Below are positions 1 through 8,196 of a stretch of 64,000 bases of DNA, piece after piece (within the stretch, counting starts at the first letter, position 1; every line of letters begins with the position of its first letter). A program made the translations under genes and the position numbers. The notes under the pieces are model-generated. The model was not told the DNA's origin, made no database searches, and worked only from the letters and a program-made list of their open reading frames with translations. Source of the stretch: Limnoglobus roseus (lineage in GTDB: Bacteria; Planctomycetota; Planctomycetia; Gemmatales; Gemmataceae); contig NZ_CP042425.1 in the NCBI RefSeq assembly GCF_008254045.1, forward strand, positions 5,084,001 to 5,148,000, given 5' to 3'.

Positions 1-602
1 ACCTCGCAGAAGGACAGAAGACCGGGTACTACCTCGACCAGCGAGACAACCGGGCGGCCGTCGCGAAGATGTGCGAAGGCAAGCGGGTTCTAGACGCCTT
101 CAGCTACTCCGGCGGCTTCGGCGTGTACGCCGCGAAGGGTGGGGCGGCGAGTGTCAGTTGCGTCGATGCTTCCGACGCGGCGTTGACCCTTGCGAAGCGG
201 AACGCGGATCTGAACGGGCTGACCCAGGTGACGACAGCGAAGGCCGACGTCTTCAACCACCTGACGGCACTGGCCCAGGAGAAACAGCAGTTCGACGTGG
301 TCGTGCTCGACCCGCCGAAGTTCGCCCGCAACCGGGCTGCACTGCCGGACGCGATCCAGGGGTACCGGCGACTGCACAAGTTGGCGATGAAGCTGCTCGC
401 GCCGGACGGAATTCTCGTGTCGTGCTGCTGCACCGGCCTGATCAAGATGACGGACCTGGAAGAGATCATCGCCCAGGTCGCGATGGACGCCAAGCGGGAC
501 ACGCAGATTCTCGAGCGCCGCGGGCCGTCGGCCGACCACCCGGTCGCCGTGAGTTGTCGCGAGAGCGGCTACTTGAAGTGCATCGTGAGTCGCGTGACGT
601 GA
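1..602 (+). CDS. Class I rRNA methyltransferase, RlmI-like (5' end outside window)
   Basis: This is the C-terminal part of a SAM-dependent methyltransferase of the RlmI/YccW family, which makes 5-methylcytosine in 23S rRNA. The open frame runs in from the left edge, so the N-terminal PUA-type domain lies outside the window. The visible part opens with GQKTGYYLDQRDNR, the family signature before the SAM fold. It continues with the SAM-binding motif (VLDAFSYSGGFGVYAA), an acidic ribose-binding position (VDASDAAL) and the catalytic-loop motif DPPKFAR. A Cys-rich stretch (SCCCTG) lies where family members place conserved cysteines. Known of the family: rRNA m5C methylation. Inferred: the exact target base. 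It stops about 40 bases before the next gene. Confidence 0.9.
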   Translation, partial: LAEGQKTGYYLDQRDNRAAVAKMCEGKRVLDAFSYSGGFGVYAAKGGAASVSCVDASDAALTLAKRNADLNGLTQVTTAKADVFNHLTALAQEKQQFDVVVLDPPKFARNRAALPDAIQGYRRLHKLAMKLLAPDGILVSCCCTGLIKMTDLEEIIAQVAMDAKRDTQILERRGPSADHPVAVSCRESGYLKCIVSRVT

Positions 603-640
603 TTCGGCATCGGACGCCCGCCTCGTAACCTCGAAGTGGC

Positions 641-2002
641 ATGTTCCTCGACTGTTCGTTCGTTCTCCCGGCGGCGGCCCGCGCGACCTACGCGGGCGTG
701 TCCGTGGCCGACCTGGACGGGGACGGTGAGTTCGAATTTTTCGTCGCTTCGAGGGGGGCGGCGAACCGCATCCTGAAGTACCAGCACGGCAAGTTCTTCG
801 ACACCGCCCCGCCCGTAGTGGCCGACGCCCGGCGGGACACGCTCGGGGCCGTCGCCGGAGACTTTGACGGCGACGGCCGTGAAGAACTGTACCTGTTGAA
901 CGGCGAGCCTTTTTCCGACCGCCTCTTCGATTGCCAACCCGATGGCCGCTGGGCCGACCTGTTCGACCAACCCCGCTACCGGCAAGCCCGCAACGCCCAC
1001 GCCAGTCAGTCGGCGGCCGTCCTCGACCGCCGCGGCCGCGGCCGGTACAGCTTCCTGGTTGCGAGTGCCGACCACCCCTTGCGGCTCTTCGAACTGAGTT
1101 CCGCGAACACGATTTGCGACCTGGCCCCGGCGCTGGACTTGCACCACGCCCAAGCGGGCAGCGGGCTGGTCATCGGCCCGATTTCGTCGGACCGGCCGGA
1201 CATCTTCTGCGTGAACGAGGGCGGGCCGAACCTGCTCTACCGCAACACCGGCGTCGGCACGTTCCTGGAAGTGGCCGCCCGGCACGGCTTGCGCGACAGT
1301 GCCGAGCGCAGCCGGGGGGCGATGGTGTTGGACGCCAACGGCGACGGGCGGCTGGACGTGTGCTTCGGCAATCGCGACGGCCCGCACCGGCTGTTCGTCC
1401 GCGAGTCGAACTGCAAGTTCCGCAACGTCGCGACGCCGGCGATGGCCCTGCCGAGCGAGGTGCAAAACGTCGTCGCGGCCGACTTCGACAACGACGGCTT
1501 CGAGGAATTGCTCTTCTTGAACTGCGGCGAATCGAACCGCCTCTTCCGCCGGTCCGCAAACCCCGACGGGTACTGGCAACTGGCCGACCCCGGCACGCTC
1601 GATTCCTGGGGCCTCTCCAGCGGTGGGGCCGCGGTCGCGGACATCGACGGCGACGGTCGGCTGGAGCTACTCGTCAGTAACGGCGATTCCGGGGAACTGC
1701 CGCTGCAACTGTTCAAGTGGCCCGAGGTGGGAAACGCTTGGCTGCGCGTGATGCCGATGACGCGGTTCGGCGCGCCGGCCCGTGGGGCGGTGGTGCGGTT
1801 GATTGCGGCCGGTCGGACGCAGATTCGGGCGATCTGCTCCGGCAGCGGCTATCGCTGCCAAATGGAACCGGTGGCCCACTTCGGGCTGGGCCGGTGCGAC
1901 GAGGTCGAGCAAATTCAGGTGACGTGGCCGGACGACACGACGGCGGTCATCGACCGCCCGGCCACCAACCGCACGCTCGTGGTGCTGTACCCCGGGTCGT
2001 GA
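641..2002 (+). CDS. FG-GAP/VCBS repeat protein with ASPIC/UnbV C-terminal domain
   Basis: A 453-residue protein built from FG-GAP-type beta-propeller repeats. Calcium-binding Asp-rich loops recur: DLDGDGEFEFFV near the start, then DFDGDGREELYL, DANGDGRLDVCF, DFDNDGFEELLF and DIDGDGRLELLV. The last ~90 residues match the ASPIC/UnbV pattern (HFGLGRCDEVEQIQVTWPD), which usually follows such propellers in bacteria and planctomycetes. Proteins of this family are generally secreted or surface proteins. No clear signal peptide is visible from the chosen ATG, so either the true start or the export route is uncertain. Substrate and role are unknown. Its stop lies 10 bases from the stop of the convergent isomerase gene. 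Confidence 0.85.
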   Translation: MFLDCSFVLPAAARATYAGVSVADLDGDGEFEFFVASRGAANRILKYQHGKFFDTAPPVVADARRDTLGAVAGDFDGDGREELYLLNGEPFSDRLFDCQPDGRWADLFDQPRYRQARNAHASQSAAVLDRRGRGRYSFLVASADHPLRLFELSSANTICDLAPALDLHHAQAGSGLVIGPISSDRPDIFCVNEGGPNLLYRNTGVGTFLEVAARHGLRDSAERSRGAMVLDANGDGRLDVCFGNRDGPHRLFVRESNCKFRNVATPAMALPSEVQNVVAADFDNDGFEELLFLNCGESNRLFRRSANPDGYWQLADPGTLDSWGLSSGGAAVADIDGDGRLELLVSNGDSGELPLQLFKWPEVGNAWLRVMPMTRFGAPARGAVVRLIAAGRTQIRAICSGSGYRCQMEPVAHFGLGRCDEVEQIQVTWPDDTTAVIDRPATNRTLVVLYPGS

Positions 2003-2012
2003 CGGTCCGAAC

Positions 2013-3272
2013 TTATTCCCCCACGACCTTCGGGCGGTACCGCCGCCAGAGGTCGTCGATCATCTTGACGTATTCTTTCTCTTGCAGTTGCTTCGTGAGT
2101 TTGCCGCGGATTTCGCTCTGCACCTTGCCGTCGAACTCTCGCACGCCGGCCTTCTGAACGCTCACGACCTTCACGATGTGATACCCCGTCGCGGTCTGGA
2201 GCAGCGGGCTGAGTTGGCCCTCCTTCGACTCCACGATGACGCTCTCCAACTCGGCCGGTTGGAAGTCGCCGCGCTTCGTGCCGAGGCCCTCGCCGTTCCG
2301 CAGACCGCTGTCGCCGTGACCAGACTTCTTGATGATCTCGACAAAATCACCGCCGGCCGACGCCGCCCGCCACAGATTCTCTGCGTACTCCTTCGCTTCG
2401 GCGGCCGTGCCGAACCGCTGGAAGCTCACGAAACAGTCGAGCCACTTGATTTTCTCATCGACGGTGAACTCCTTCGGGTTGGCCGTGTAGTAGTCCCACA
2501 GGTCGTTCAGAGTGACGAACTTCCCCTTGTCCTTGAGCATCTGCTCCAAGTAGACCTGCACGAGCGCGTCGCGCTCGAGCTGTCGGCGGATGCCGTTGTA
2601 CGTCAGCCCTTGGGCGCGGAGGACTTTGATAAACTCCTCTTCCGGGACGCCGCGGGCCTTGCGGTAGGTTGCGAGGCGGGCGTTGGCCTGTTCGCGGGCG
2701 TGGTCGTTCAGCCCTTCGATCTTGTCCTCGGCTTTGTTCTTCTTCATCCGCGTGAAGAGTTCGAGGATGATGAGTTCGCGCTCGATCAGTTTGCGGAGTT
2801 CTTCCCGGTAGACCGCCTGTTCCTTCTTCGTCTGCTCGCTGCCGAACAACTCGATGTACTCGGCGGCCCGCTGGCGGACCATCTGGTAGACCTCGTCGTC
2901 GGTGATGACGACGTTCGTGCCGATGAAGGCCGCCACTTGAATCTGCTTGTCGTGCAGCGGATTGGACAGGGCCGAAAGGCCGGAACGCGAAGCGGTCGTC
3001 GCACTGGCCGGTTGAACGAGGCTTCGCGGTGTGGCCGCGGGCGGGGTTTTCGCGAGCGGGTCGGGCATCGCCTCGGTAATGACGATCGGCCCGGTTGGGG
3101 CCTTCGGTTCGTCGGGCGATTGACCGCGGGCTACAGGCGCGGCCTCGTCCGCCGGCGACATCCACTGTGGGGCCGGGCCTTGAACCTGAACCGAACGCGA
3201 TTGCGTACAGCCCGTTCCGGCGAGAGCGGCGAGACCGGCGGTCAACAACCATCGACGGAGCGGGGCATCCAT
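2013..3272 (-). CDS. PpiC/SurA-type peptidylprolyl isomerase, probable lipoprotein
   Basis: A 419-residue predicted periplasmic foldase of the parvulin (SurA/PpiC) type. The start at 3272 is chosen because it opens a signal sequence (MDAPLRRWLLTAGLAALAG) ending in a cysteine, a weak lipobox. The frame remains open further upstream, but that part overlaps the divergent neighbour antisense. A Pro/Ala-rich linker follows, then a SurA-like N-terminal chaperone region (about residues 100-270, with VVITDDEVYQMVRQRAAEYI). A rotamase domain comes next (FVEIIKKSGHGDSG, then GFQPAE-like and LLQTATGYHIVKVV elements). Known of the family: prolyl isomerisation and folding of outer-membrane or secreted proteins. 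The product is inferred to be membrane anchored. Confidence 0.85.
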   Translation of the reverse strand: MDAPLRRWLLTAGLAALAGTGCTQSRSVQVQGPAPQWMSPADEAAPVARGQSPDEPKAPTGPIVITEAMPDPLAKTPPAATPRSLVQPASATTASRSGLSALSNPLHDKQIQVAAFIGTNVVITDDEVYQMVRQRAAEYIELFGSEQTKKEQAVYREELRKLIERELIILELFTRMKKNKAEDKIEGLNDHAREQANARLATYRKARGVPEEEFIKVLRAQGLTYNGIRRQLERDALVQVYLEQMLKDKGKFVTLNDLWDYYTANPKEFTVDEKIKWLDCFVSFQRFGTAAEAKEYAENLWRAASAGGDFVEIIKKSGHGDSGLRNGEGLGTKRGDFQPAELESVIVESKEGQLSPLLQTATGYHIVKVVSVQKAGVREFDGKVQSEIRGKLTKQLQEKEYVKMIDDLWRRYRPKVVGE

Positions 3273-3413
3273 GCCAACTCTCCCAAGTCCTGGAAGACTG
3301 CGTATCCGGGTCATCGACCGTTCCGGGCGCAGCACTTCGCGGAAAATGGATATAACAACCCGACTCACTCTTGCAAGCCGGATCACCGGACCGTTTTCGG
3401 GAGTCTCCACAAG

Positions 3414-4163
3414 ATGCGCCAGTTTCTCTTCACGCTCTGCTTTCTCGCCGTCGCCGGACCGGCCTTCGGTCAGGACAGTGCCGCAACCGTCGTCACCAAG
3501 GCCATCGAGGCCCACGGCGGGAAAGAAGCCTTGAACAAGGCGAAAATCGCCCGCACCACCGGTAAGGGCACGATCACCATGCCCGACGGCCAGAAGGTGG
3601 AGTACGCCTCCACGGCGGTTTACTCGCTGCCCGACAAGTACAAGCTCGAAATCACGGGCGAACTGTCGAAACTGAAGCTGACGACCACGCAAATTCTCAA
3701 CGGCAAGACGGTGAAGACGCGGGCCGTCCTCGGCGGCAACGAGCAACCGCTGCCGGAAAAGGTGAAGGAAGAGACGATCCAGGCCGCTCTCGTGCAAGAG
3801 GCCAGCCTGCTGACGCCGTTGGTGGACGGGAAGAAGTTCACCATCAAGTCCGACAAGGACGCCGATGTGAACGGCAACCCGGCGACGGTCGTCGTCGTCA
3901 CCGGCGGCGGCCTGTCCCGCGAACTGAAACTGTCCTTCGACAAGAAGACGAACGCCCTGGTGAAGATGCAACGCAAGGCCCCCGGGGCCGGCGGCGGCGA
4001 GGTGGACGAGGAAACGTACCTGTCGGACCTGAAGAAGTTCGACGCCGCGATGCTGCCGGGCAAGGTCGTCGTCCACCACAACAAGAAAGAGTTCATGACC
4101 ATCGCGGCCGACTGGAAGTTCCTCGACAAAGTCGAGGCCAGCGAGTTCGCGGTGGACAACTGA
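3414..4163 (+). CDS. Secreted protein of unknown function, LolA/LppX-like character
   Basis: A 249-residue exported protein. The ATG at 3414 opens a clean signal peptide (MRQFLFTLCFLAVAGPAFGQ). The mature part is rich in Lys and Thr with alternating beta-strand patterns (IARTTGKGTITMPDGQKVEY, KLKLTTTQILNGKTVKT, VDEETYLSDLKKFDAAMLP). This resembles the half-barrel of LolA/LppX-type outer-membrane lipoprotein carriers found in many planctomycete secreted proteins. That resemblance is my inference; no catalytic residues are visible. It is divergent from the foldase gene, with ~140 bases between the two starts, and is followed directly by a hairpin terminator. Confidence 0.7.
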   Translation: MRQFLFTLCFLAVAGPAFGQDSAATVVTKAIEAHGGKEALNKAKIARTTGKGTITMPDGQKVEYASTAVYSLPDKYKLEITGELSKLKLTTTQILNGKTVKTRAVLGGNEQPLPEKVKEETIQAALVQEASLLTPLVDGKKFTIKSDKDADVNGNPATVVVVTGGGLSRELKLSFDKKTNALVKMQRKAPGAGGGEVDEETYLSDLKKFDAAMLPGKVVVHHNKKEFMTIAADWKFLDKVEASEFAVDN

Positions 4164-4187
4164 TCGAAAACGAGCCGAATCCCTTTG

Positions 4188-4212
4188 CCCACGGGATGAA
4201 CCCCGTGGGTTT
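4188..4212 (+). terminator. Rho-independent terminator after the secreted-protein gene
   Basis: An 8-bp GC-rich stem (4188-4195 with 4202-4209) and a 6-base loop are followed by TTTCC, 25 bases after the stop of the upstream gene. Its position argues that the pseudouridine synthase starts after it, at 4229, rather than at an ATG inside the loop at 4196. Confidence 0.65.
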
Positions 4213-4228
4213 CCTACTGGTATTTGTC

Positions 4229-5266
4229 ATGCCTCCTGTGGTTATCACCTCCGACCGCCGCGATAACGGCCAAACCCTTGCCGCGGTGCTGAAAGCGCAC
4301 CTCGGGCTGACGTGGTCGCAGGCGAAGCGGGTGATCGACCGCCGGCACGTCCGCGTTGGCGGGCAGATCGTCGCCGACATCGCCTTCCGCGTGAAGTCCG
4401 GCAAGCGGATCACCGTGGCCGAGGGCGTTCTCGCCATTCAGAACGCTCAGGCCGCTAAGAAGCCTGCCCCTTCGAAGGCGGAAGTGAAGCCGAAGAAGTC
4501 GGAATCTCCCAAGAAGAAGCCGCCAACGGAGCCGAAACGCCAGGAACCGGCGTTCGAGTGCGACATCCTCTTTTCGGACGATCACGTCGTCGTCGTCAAC
4601 AAACCGGCCGGCCTGACGACGATGCGGCACGCGGAAGAAGCCGAAGAGTTCGGCCGCGGCAAGCGGTTCCTGACAAAGACGCTCGCCGACCATCTGCCGG
4701 TTCTGCTCGGCCGGCCCGACCGCCGCGTGATCGCCGTCCACCGCCTCGACCGCGACACGTCCGGCGTGATCGTCTTCGCCCGCACGCCCGCCGTGGCGAA
4801 GGACCTGATGACGCAGTTCAAAAAACACACCACCGACCGCCGCTATTCGGCCCTCGTGCGTGGCGAGCCGAAACCGGGCCGCATCCAGAGTACCTTCGTC
4901 CCCGACCGCGGGGACGGCCGCCGTGGCAGCGGTGAGGGCGAGGACGGCAAGAAGGCCGTCACGTACGTGAAAGTGCTGGAACACCTCGGCGCGTTCTCGC
5001 GGGTGGAGTGTCGCCTGGAAACGGGCCGAACGCACCAGGTACGCATTCACCTCGGCGAAGCCGGCACGCCCCTCTGCGGCGAGCATGTTTACGACCGCCC
5101 GCCGAACGGCCAACCGTTGCCCGACGGCAGCGGGGCCGCGCGGCCGATGCTGCACGCCCTGAGCCTCGGCTTCACGCACCCGGTCACGGGCGAACTGTTG
5201 AGTTACGAAGTCCCGCCGCCGGCCGACTTCGCGAAGTTGCTGGAAAAGCTCCGGGGCGAACAATGA
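4229..5266 (+). CDS. RluA-family pseudouridine synthase
   Basis: A 345-residue RNA pseudouridine synthase converting uridine to pseudouridine in rRNA or tRNA. An S4 RNA-binding domain lies at the N-terminus (WSQAKRVIDRRHVRVGG). A Lys/Pro-rich linker (about residues 72-105) follows. The catalytic domain contains the signature HRLDRDTSGVIVFART, whose second Asp is the catalytic residue, then GRTHQVRIHL. The start at 4229 (MPPVVITSD) is chosen over the ATG at 4196 because the latter lies in the loop of the preceding terminator. The stop codon overlaps the start of the next gene by 4 bases (ATGA), so the two are probably translationally coupled. RluA, C or D specificity cannot be told from the motif. 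Confidence 0.9.
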   Translation: MPPVVITSDRRDNGQTLAAVLKAHLGLTWSQAKRVIDRRHVRVGGQIVADIAFRVKSGKRITVAEGVLAIQNAQAAKKPAPSKAEVKPKKSESPKKKPPTEPKRQEPAFECDILFSDDHVVVVNKPAGLTTMRHAEEAEEFGRGKRFLTKTLADHLPVLLGRPDRRVIAVHRLDRDTSGVIVFARTPAVAKDLMTQFKKHTTDRRYSALVRGEPKPGRIQSTFVPDRGDGRRGSGEGEDGKKAVTYVKVLEHLGAFSRVECRLETGRTHQVRIHLGEAGTPLCGEHVYDRPPNGQPLPDGSGAARPMLHALSLGFTHPVTGELLSYEVPPPADFAKLLEKLRGEQ

Positions 5267-6210
5267 CGGCGGTTCGGAAAGTGACGGCCGTTGACTCGCA
5301 CACCGGCGGCGAGCCGACGCGGATCGTCGTGGCCGGTGGGCCGGACCTCGGGGATGGACCGCTCGCCGAGCGGTGTCGCATCTTCCGCGAGCGGCACGAC
5401 GACTTCCGCTCGTTCGTCGTCAACGAGCCGCGTGGCTCCGACGTTGTCGTGGGTGGCCTCCTCGTGCCGCCGAGCGACTCGACCTGTTCCGCGGGCGTCA
5501 TCTTCTTCAACAATGTCGGCACCCTCGGCATGTGCGGCCACGGCACCATCGGCCTCGTGGTCACGCTCGCTCACCTCGGCCGGATCGCGGCCGGCGAACA
5601 CCGCATCGAAACCCCGGTCGGGATCGTGACGGCGACCCTGCACGACCGCAACCGCGCGATGGTGGCGAACGTGCCGAGTTACCGCTTTGCCGAAGGCGTT
5701 TCGGTCGAAGTTGACAGGTACGGCCGCGTGACGGGTGACATCGCCTGGGGCGGGAATTGGTTCTTTCTCGTGAGCGACCACCGCGAAACCATCGCGAAGG
5801 AAAACGTCGAACGCTTGACCGACGTGGCGTGGCGAATCCGGCAGGCGCTGGTTGCCGCGAATGTCACCGGGGCGAACGGCGGCGAGATCGACCACATCGA
5901 ACTTTTCGGCCCGCCGAGTGACGGCCGCAATCACAGTCGCAACTTCGTTCTCTGCCCCGGTAAGGCTTACGACCGCAGCCCGTGCGGGACCGGCACGAGC
6001 GCGAAACTGGCCTGCTTGGCGGCGGCCGGCAAGCTCAAACCCGGCGACACCTGGCGGCAGGAGAGCGTAATCGGCAGCGTCTTCGAGGGCCGCTACGAGT
6101 GGGGGTCGGCCGGCGTCGTGATCCCGAGCATCACCGGTACGGCCTACGTGACCGCCGAACTCACGCTGATCGGCGAACCGGGCGACCCTTTCCCGGACGG
6201 CTTGCGGTGA
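5263..6210 (+). CDS. Proline racemase family, probable 4-hydroxyproline 2-epimerase
   Basis: A 315-residue member of the proline racemase superfamily. Both catalytic cysteines are present: MCGHGTIG in the N-terminal half and DRSPCGTGTSAK in the C-terminal half. The second Cys excludes the trans-3-hydroxyproline dehydratase branch, which has Thr there. The flanking residues, including the DSHTGGEPTRIV N-terminus, fit 4-hydroxyproline 2-epimerases, which convert trans-4-hydroxy-L-proline to the cis-D isomer. Substrate is inferred, not shown. It begins inside the stop of the pseudouridine synthase gene, although the two functions look unrelated. No other hydroxyproline-catabolism gene is nearby. 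Confidence 0.85.
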   Translation: MTAVRKVTAVDSHTGGEPTRIVVAGGPDLGDGPLAERCRIFRERHDDFRSFVVNEPRGSDVVVGGLLVPPSDSTCSAGVIFFNNVGTLGMCGHGTIGLVVTLAHLGRIAAGEHRIETPVGIVTATLHDRNRAMVANVPSYRFAEGVSVEVDRYGRVTGDIAWGGNWFFLVSDHRETIAKENVERLTDVAWRIRQALVAANVTGANGGEIDHIELFGPPSDGRNHSRNFVLCPGKAYDRSPCGTGTSAKLACLAAAGKLKPGDTWRQESVIGSVFEGRYEWGSAGVVIPSITGTAYVTAELTLIGEPGDPFPDGLR

Positions 6211-6214
6211 CGCT

Positions 6215-6856
6215 TTACGCCCGCGTACCGAAATAGCTGCTCACGACGACGAGTTCGACGGCTTGCCAGTAGTGGAGGAACTCGTCCATCCGGCCCGCCC
6301 CGCTGGACATCGCGAAGAACAGGCCGAGTTCCAGGACCAGCATGATGATGCCGACCACCGAGAACCACGCCCGCAGGGCCAGGAAGATGTGGTTCTCGCG
6401 GCCGAGGATGAACCGCAAGAACAGGCCGAACGCGAAGCCGCCGGAGAGCGTGCTGAGGAACGGAACCCACCACGCCTTGACCTCGTCCGGGTCCGGCGTC
6501 AACCGGGCTTGGACGACGTTCATGTCGCGGGTGACGAGGACGAGCGCGATCACCGCCACCGACCCGCCGACGAACACCATCCGCAGCAGCCACGGCAGGA
6601 ACGGCGATACGTCCCGCTCCGCGATCCGGGGCGACGACGCGAACGCCATTAAGACGAGGCCCAAGAGGAAGAAGTGCGCCAGCACCGACTTTGCCGGCGA
6701 CTCGTTCGGCAGCAACAGGAGCAGCCAAAAGAAGGCGCAGATGACCACCGACATGAGTCCCCGGACGCTGCCGAGCGGCAGGCCGAAGGGCTGGCGGGAC
6801 TCGGGGTGGAACATGGGTTGGACGGTGGTACCTTGCGACACGGCTTGGGCCCCCAT
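6215..6856 (-). CDS. Hypothetical multi-pass membrane protein
   Basis: A 213-residue protein with about five hydrophobic segments (for example MSVVICAFFWLLLLL, FFLLGLVLMAF, MVFVGGSVAVIALVLV and VVGIIMLVLELGLFF). The first ~30 residues are hydrophilic. I do not recognise a family. The start is uncertain: the frame opens at 6856, and an internal ATG at 6814 would give a shorter N-terminus. It is convergent with the epimerase gene, with only 4 bases between the stops, and divergent from the ribosomal protein operon. Confidence 0.6.
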   Translation of the reverse strand: MGAQAVSQGTTVQPMFHPESRQPFGLPLGSVRGLMSVVICAFFWLLLLLPNESPAKSVLAHFFLLGLVLMAFASSPRIAERDVSPFLPWLLRMVFVGGSVAVIALVLVTRDMNVVQARLTPDPDEVKAWWVPFLSTLSGGFAFGLFLRFILGRENHIFLALRAWFSVVGIIMLVLELGLFFAMSSGAGRMDEFLHYWQAVELVVVSSYFGTRA

Positions 6857-6926
6857 TGGGTTTCGGTGTCCCTCTTCTCTATGGGTTATTCGCTGGGCGG
6901 GGGCGGAACTTTCTCAAATCGTTCCC

Positions 6927-6954
6927 TTGACGTTCATCCCGGCCGATTTATCAT
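6927..6954 (+). promoter_or_regulatory. Sigma-70-type promoter for rplM-rpsI
   Basis: TTGACG at 6927-6932 and TATCAT at 6949-6954 are separated by 16 bases, close to the sigma-70 consensus. They lie about 50 bases before the rplM start, in an AT-richer stretch of a GC-rich intergenic region. Confidence 0.6.
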
Positions 6955-7004
6955 GACTCTCTTCGTCAAAATGGCACCGCTCTCGGTGGAAGGTATTCGC
7001 AGCA

Positions 7005-7442
7005 ATGTCAACGTTCATGGCCAACGCACAGAACACGACCCAACAGTGGTTCGTGATCGACGCCACCGATCAAGTGGTCGGCCGCCTTGCGGTCGTTATC
7101 GCGAACCTGCTGCGGGGCAAGCACAAGCCCACGTACACGCCGCACGCCGACACGGGTGACTTCGTCATCATCGTCAACGCGGACAAGGTGAAGTTCACCG
7201 GCAACAAGTGGGAAGACAAGAACTACCAAACCTACTCGCACTACGCGGGCGGGCAGAAGATCATCCCGGCGAAGGAAATGCTCCGCCGGAAGCCGGAAGA
7301 AATCCTCCGGCTGGCCGTCAAGCGGATGATCCCGAAGGGCCCGCTGGGCTACAAGCAAATCACGAAACTCAAACTGTTCGCCGGTCCGTCGCACGACCAC
7401 CAGGCGCAGCAGCCCGTTGAATTCAAGGTGCAGACGAACTAA
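7005..7442 (+). CDS. rplM: 50S ribosomal protein L13
   Basis: A 145-residue protein, normal length for L13, with family hallmarks: WFVIDATDQVVGRLA at the N-terminus, LLRGKHKPTYTPHADTGDFV, the HYAGGQK region and MIPKGPLGYKQ near the C-terminus. It binds 23S rRNA early in 50S assembly. The start at 7005 is supported by GGAAGG at 6988-6993; an ATG at 7017 is further from it. It is the first gene of the classic L13-S9 operon, with rpsI 16 bases downstream. Confidence 0.97.
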   Translation: MSTFMANAQNTTQQWFVIDATDQVVGRLAVVIANLLRGKHKPTYTPHADTGDFVIIVNADKVKFTGNKWEDKNYQTYSHYAGGQKIIPAKEMLRRKPEEILRLAVKRMIPKGPLGYKQITKLKLFAGPSHDHQAQQPVEFKVQTN

Positions 7443-7458
7443 CTAGGAATCCGTGAAC

Positions 7459-8091
7459 ATGGCGACGAAAGAAGCGAAGACGTTCTACCTCGGCACCGGC
7501 CGCCGCAAGACCGCGGTCGCCCGCGTCCGCGTGTCGGAGGGCAAGGGGGCGATCACGATCAACGGTCGTGCCCTCGAGCACTACTTCACGGAAGATAAGG
7601 ACCGCGCCGCCGTGAGCGGCCCGCTGACTGCGACCGACCTGGGTAACCGCCTGGACGTAACTGTGAAGGCGCACGGCGGCGGCATTACCGGCCAGGCCGA
7701 CGCGGTCCGGCAGGGCATCGCCCGGGCCATCAAGGTCATGTTCGGCCCGGCGACGGAACGCAAGTCCGTCACGGTCGGCAACGTGACCGCGGTGCGGGCG
7801 TGGAAGAAGGAAACGAAGGGCGAAACGTCGGCCCCCAAGCCGCCGACCCCGAAACTCGCGCCGGTTGCCGCCGCGATCAAGCCCGCCATCCCGGCCGGCC
7901 CGCGGCCCGCGATGCTGCCGAAGCCGGTCGTTGACCCGAACGCGCCGGTTGCCCCGCCGGAAGACCCGGCCATCGGTATCGTCCGCAAGCTCCGCGACGG
8001 TAAGTTCCTCACCCGCGACAGCCGCATGAAGGAACGGAAGAAGTACGGTCTCCGGGGTGCCCGCCGCGGGACGCAGTTCTCGAAGCGGTAA
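7459..8091 (+). CDS. rpsI: 30S ribosomal protein S9 with a large internal insertion
   Basis: A 210-residue S9, against about 130 for the family. Residues 1-91 match the normal N-terminal fold (TGRRKTAVARVRV, GGGITGQADAVRQGIARA). Residues ~176-210 match the normal end (FLTRDSRMKERKKYGL, then the basic tail ending SKR). Between them lie about 80 extra residues, the later part rich in Pro, Ala and Lys, where other S9 proteins have a short loop. The reading frame is intact throughout. The ATG at 7459 is chosen because AGGAA at 7445-7449 is well spaced for it; a GTG at 7453 is too close. The C-terminal tail that contacts tRNA in the P site is preserved. Confidence 0.95.
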   Translation: MATKEAKTFYLGTGRRKTAVARVRVSEGKGAITINGRALEHYFTEDKDRAAVSGPLTATDLGNRLDVTVKAHGGGITGQADAVRQGIARAIKVMFGPATERKSVTVGNVTAVRAWKKETKGETSAPKPPTPKLAPVAAAIKPAIPAGPRPAMLPKPVVDPNAPVAPPEDPAIGIVRKLRDGKFLTRDSRMKERKKYGLRGARRGTQFSKR

Positions 8092-8110
8092 CTTCGACGA
8101 GAAGAATCGA

Positions 8111-8142
8111 AAAGCCCGGCCGCACGGCCGGGCTTTGTTTTT
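8111..8142 (+). terminator. Rho-independent terminator after rpsI
   Basis: A perfect 12-bp stem (8111-8122 with 8125-8136), a 2-base loop and a GTTTTT tail, 19 bases after the rpsI stop. The A-rich left side may let it act for the convergent gene as well. Confidence 0.85.
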
Positions 8143-8196
8143 GGAGTCAGTCACTCGCCCCGCAAGTGGCCGGCCCTAATCACGCCGCAAGAGGAG

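Noticed and set aside
2082..3413. Long N-terminal extension of the secreted protein starting at 2082
   Set aside because: It is antisense to the PpiC-type gene; the ATG at 3414 opens a proper signal peptide.
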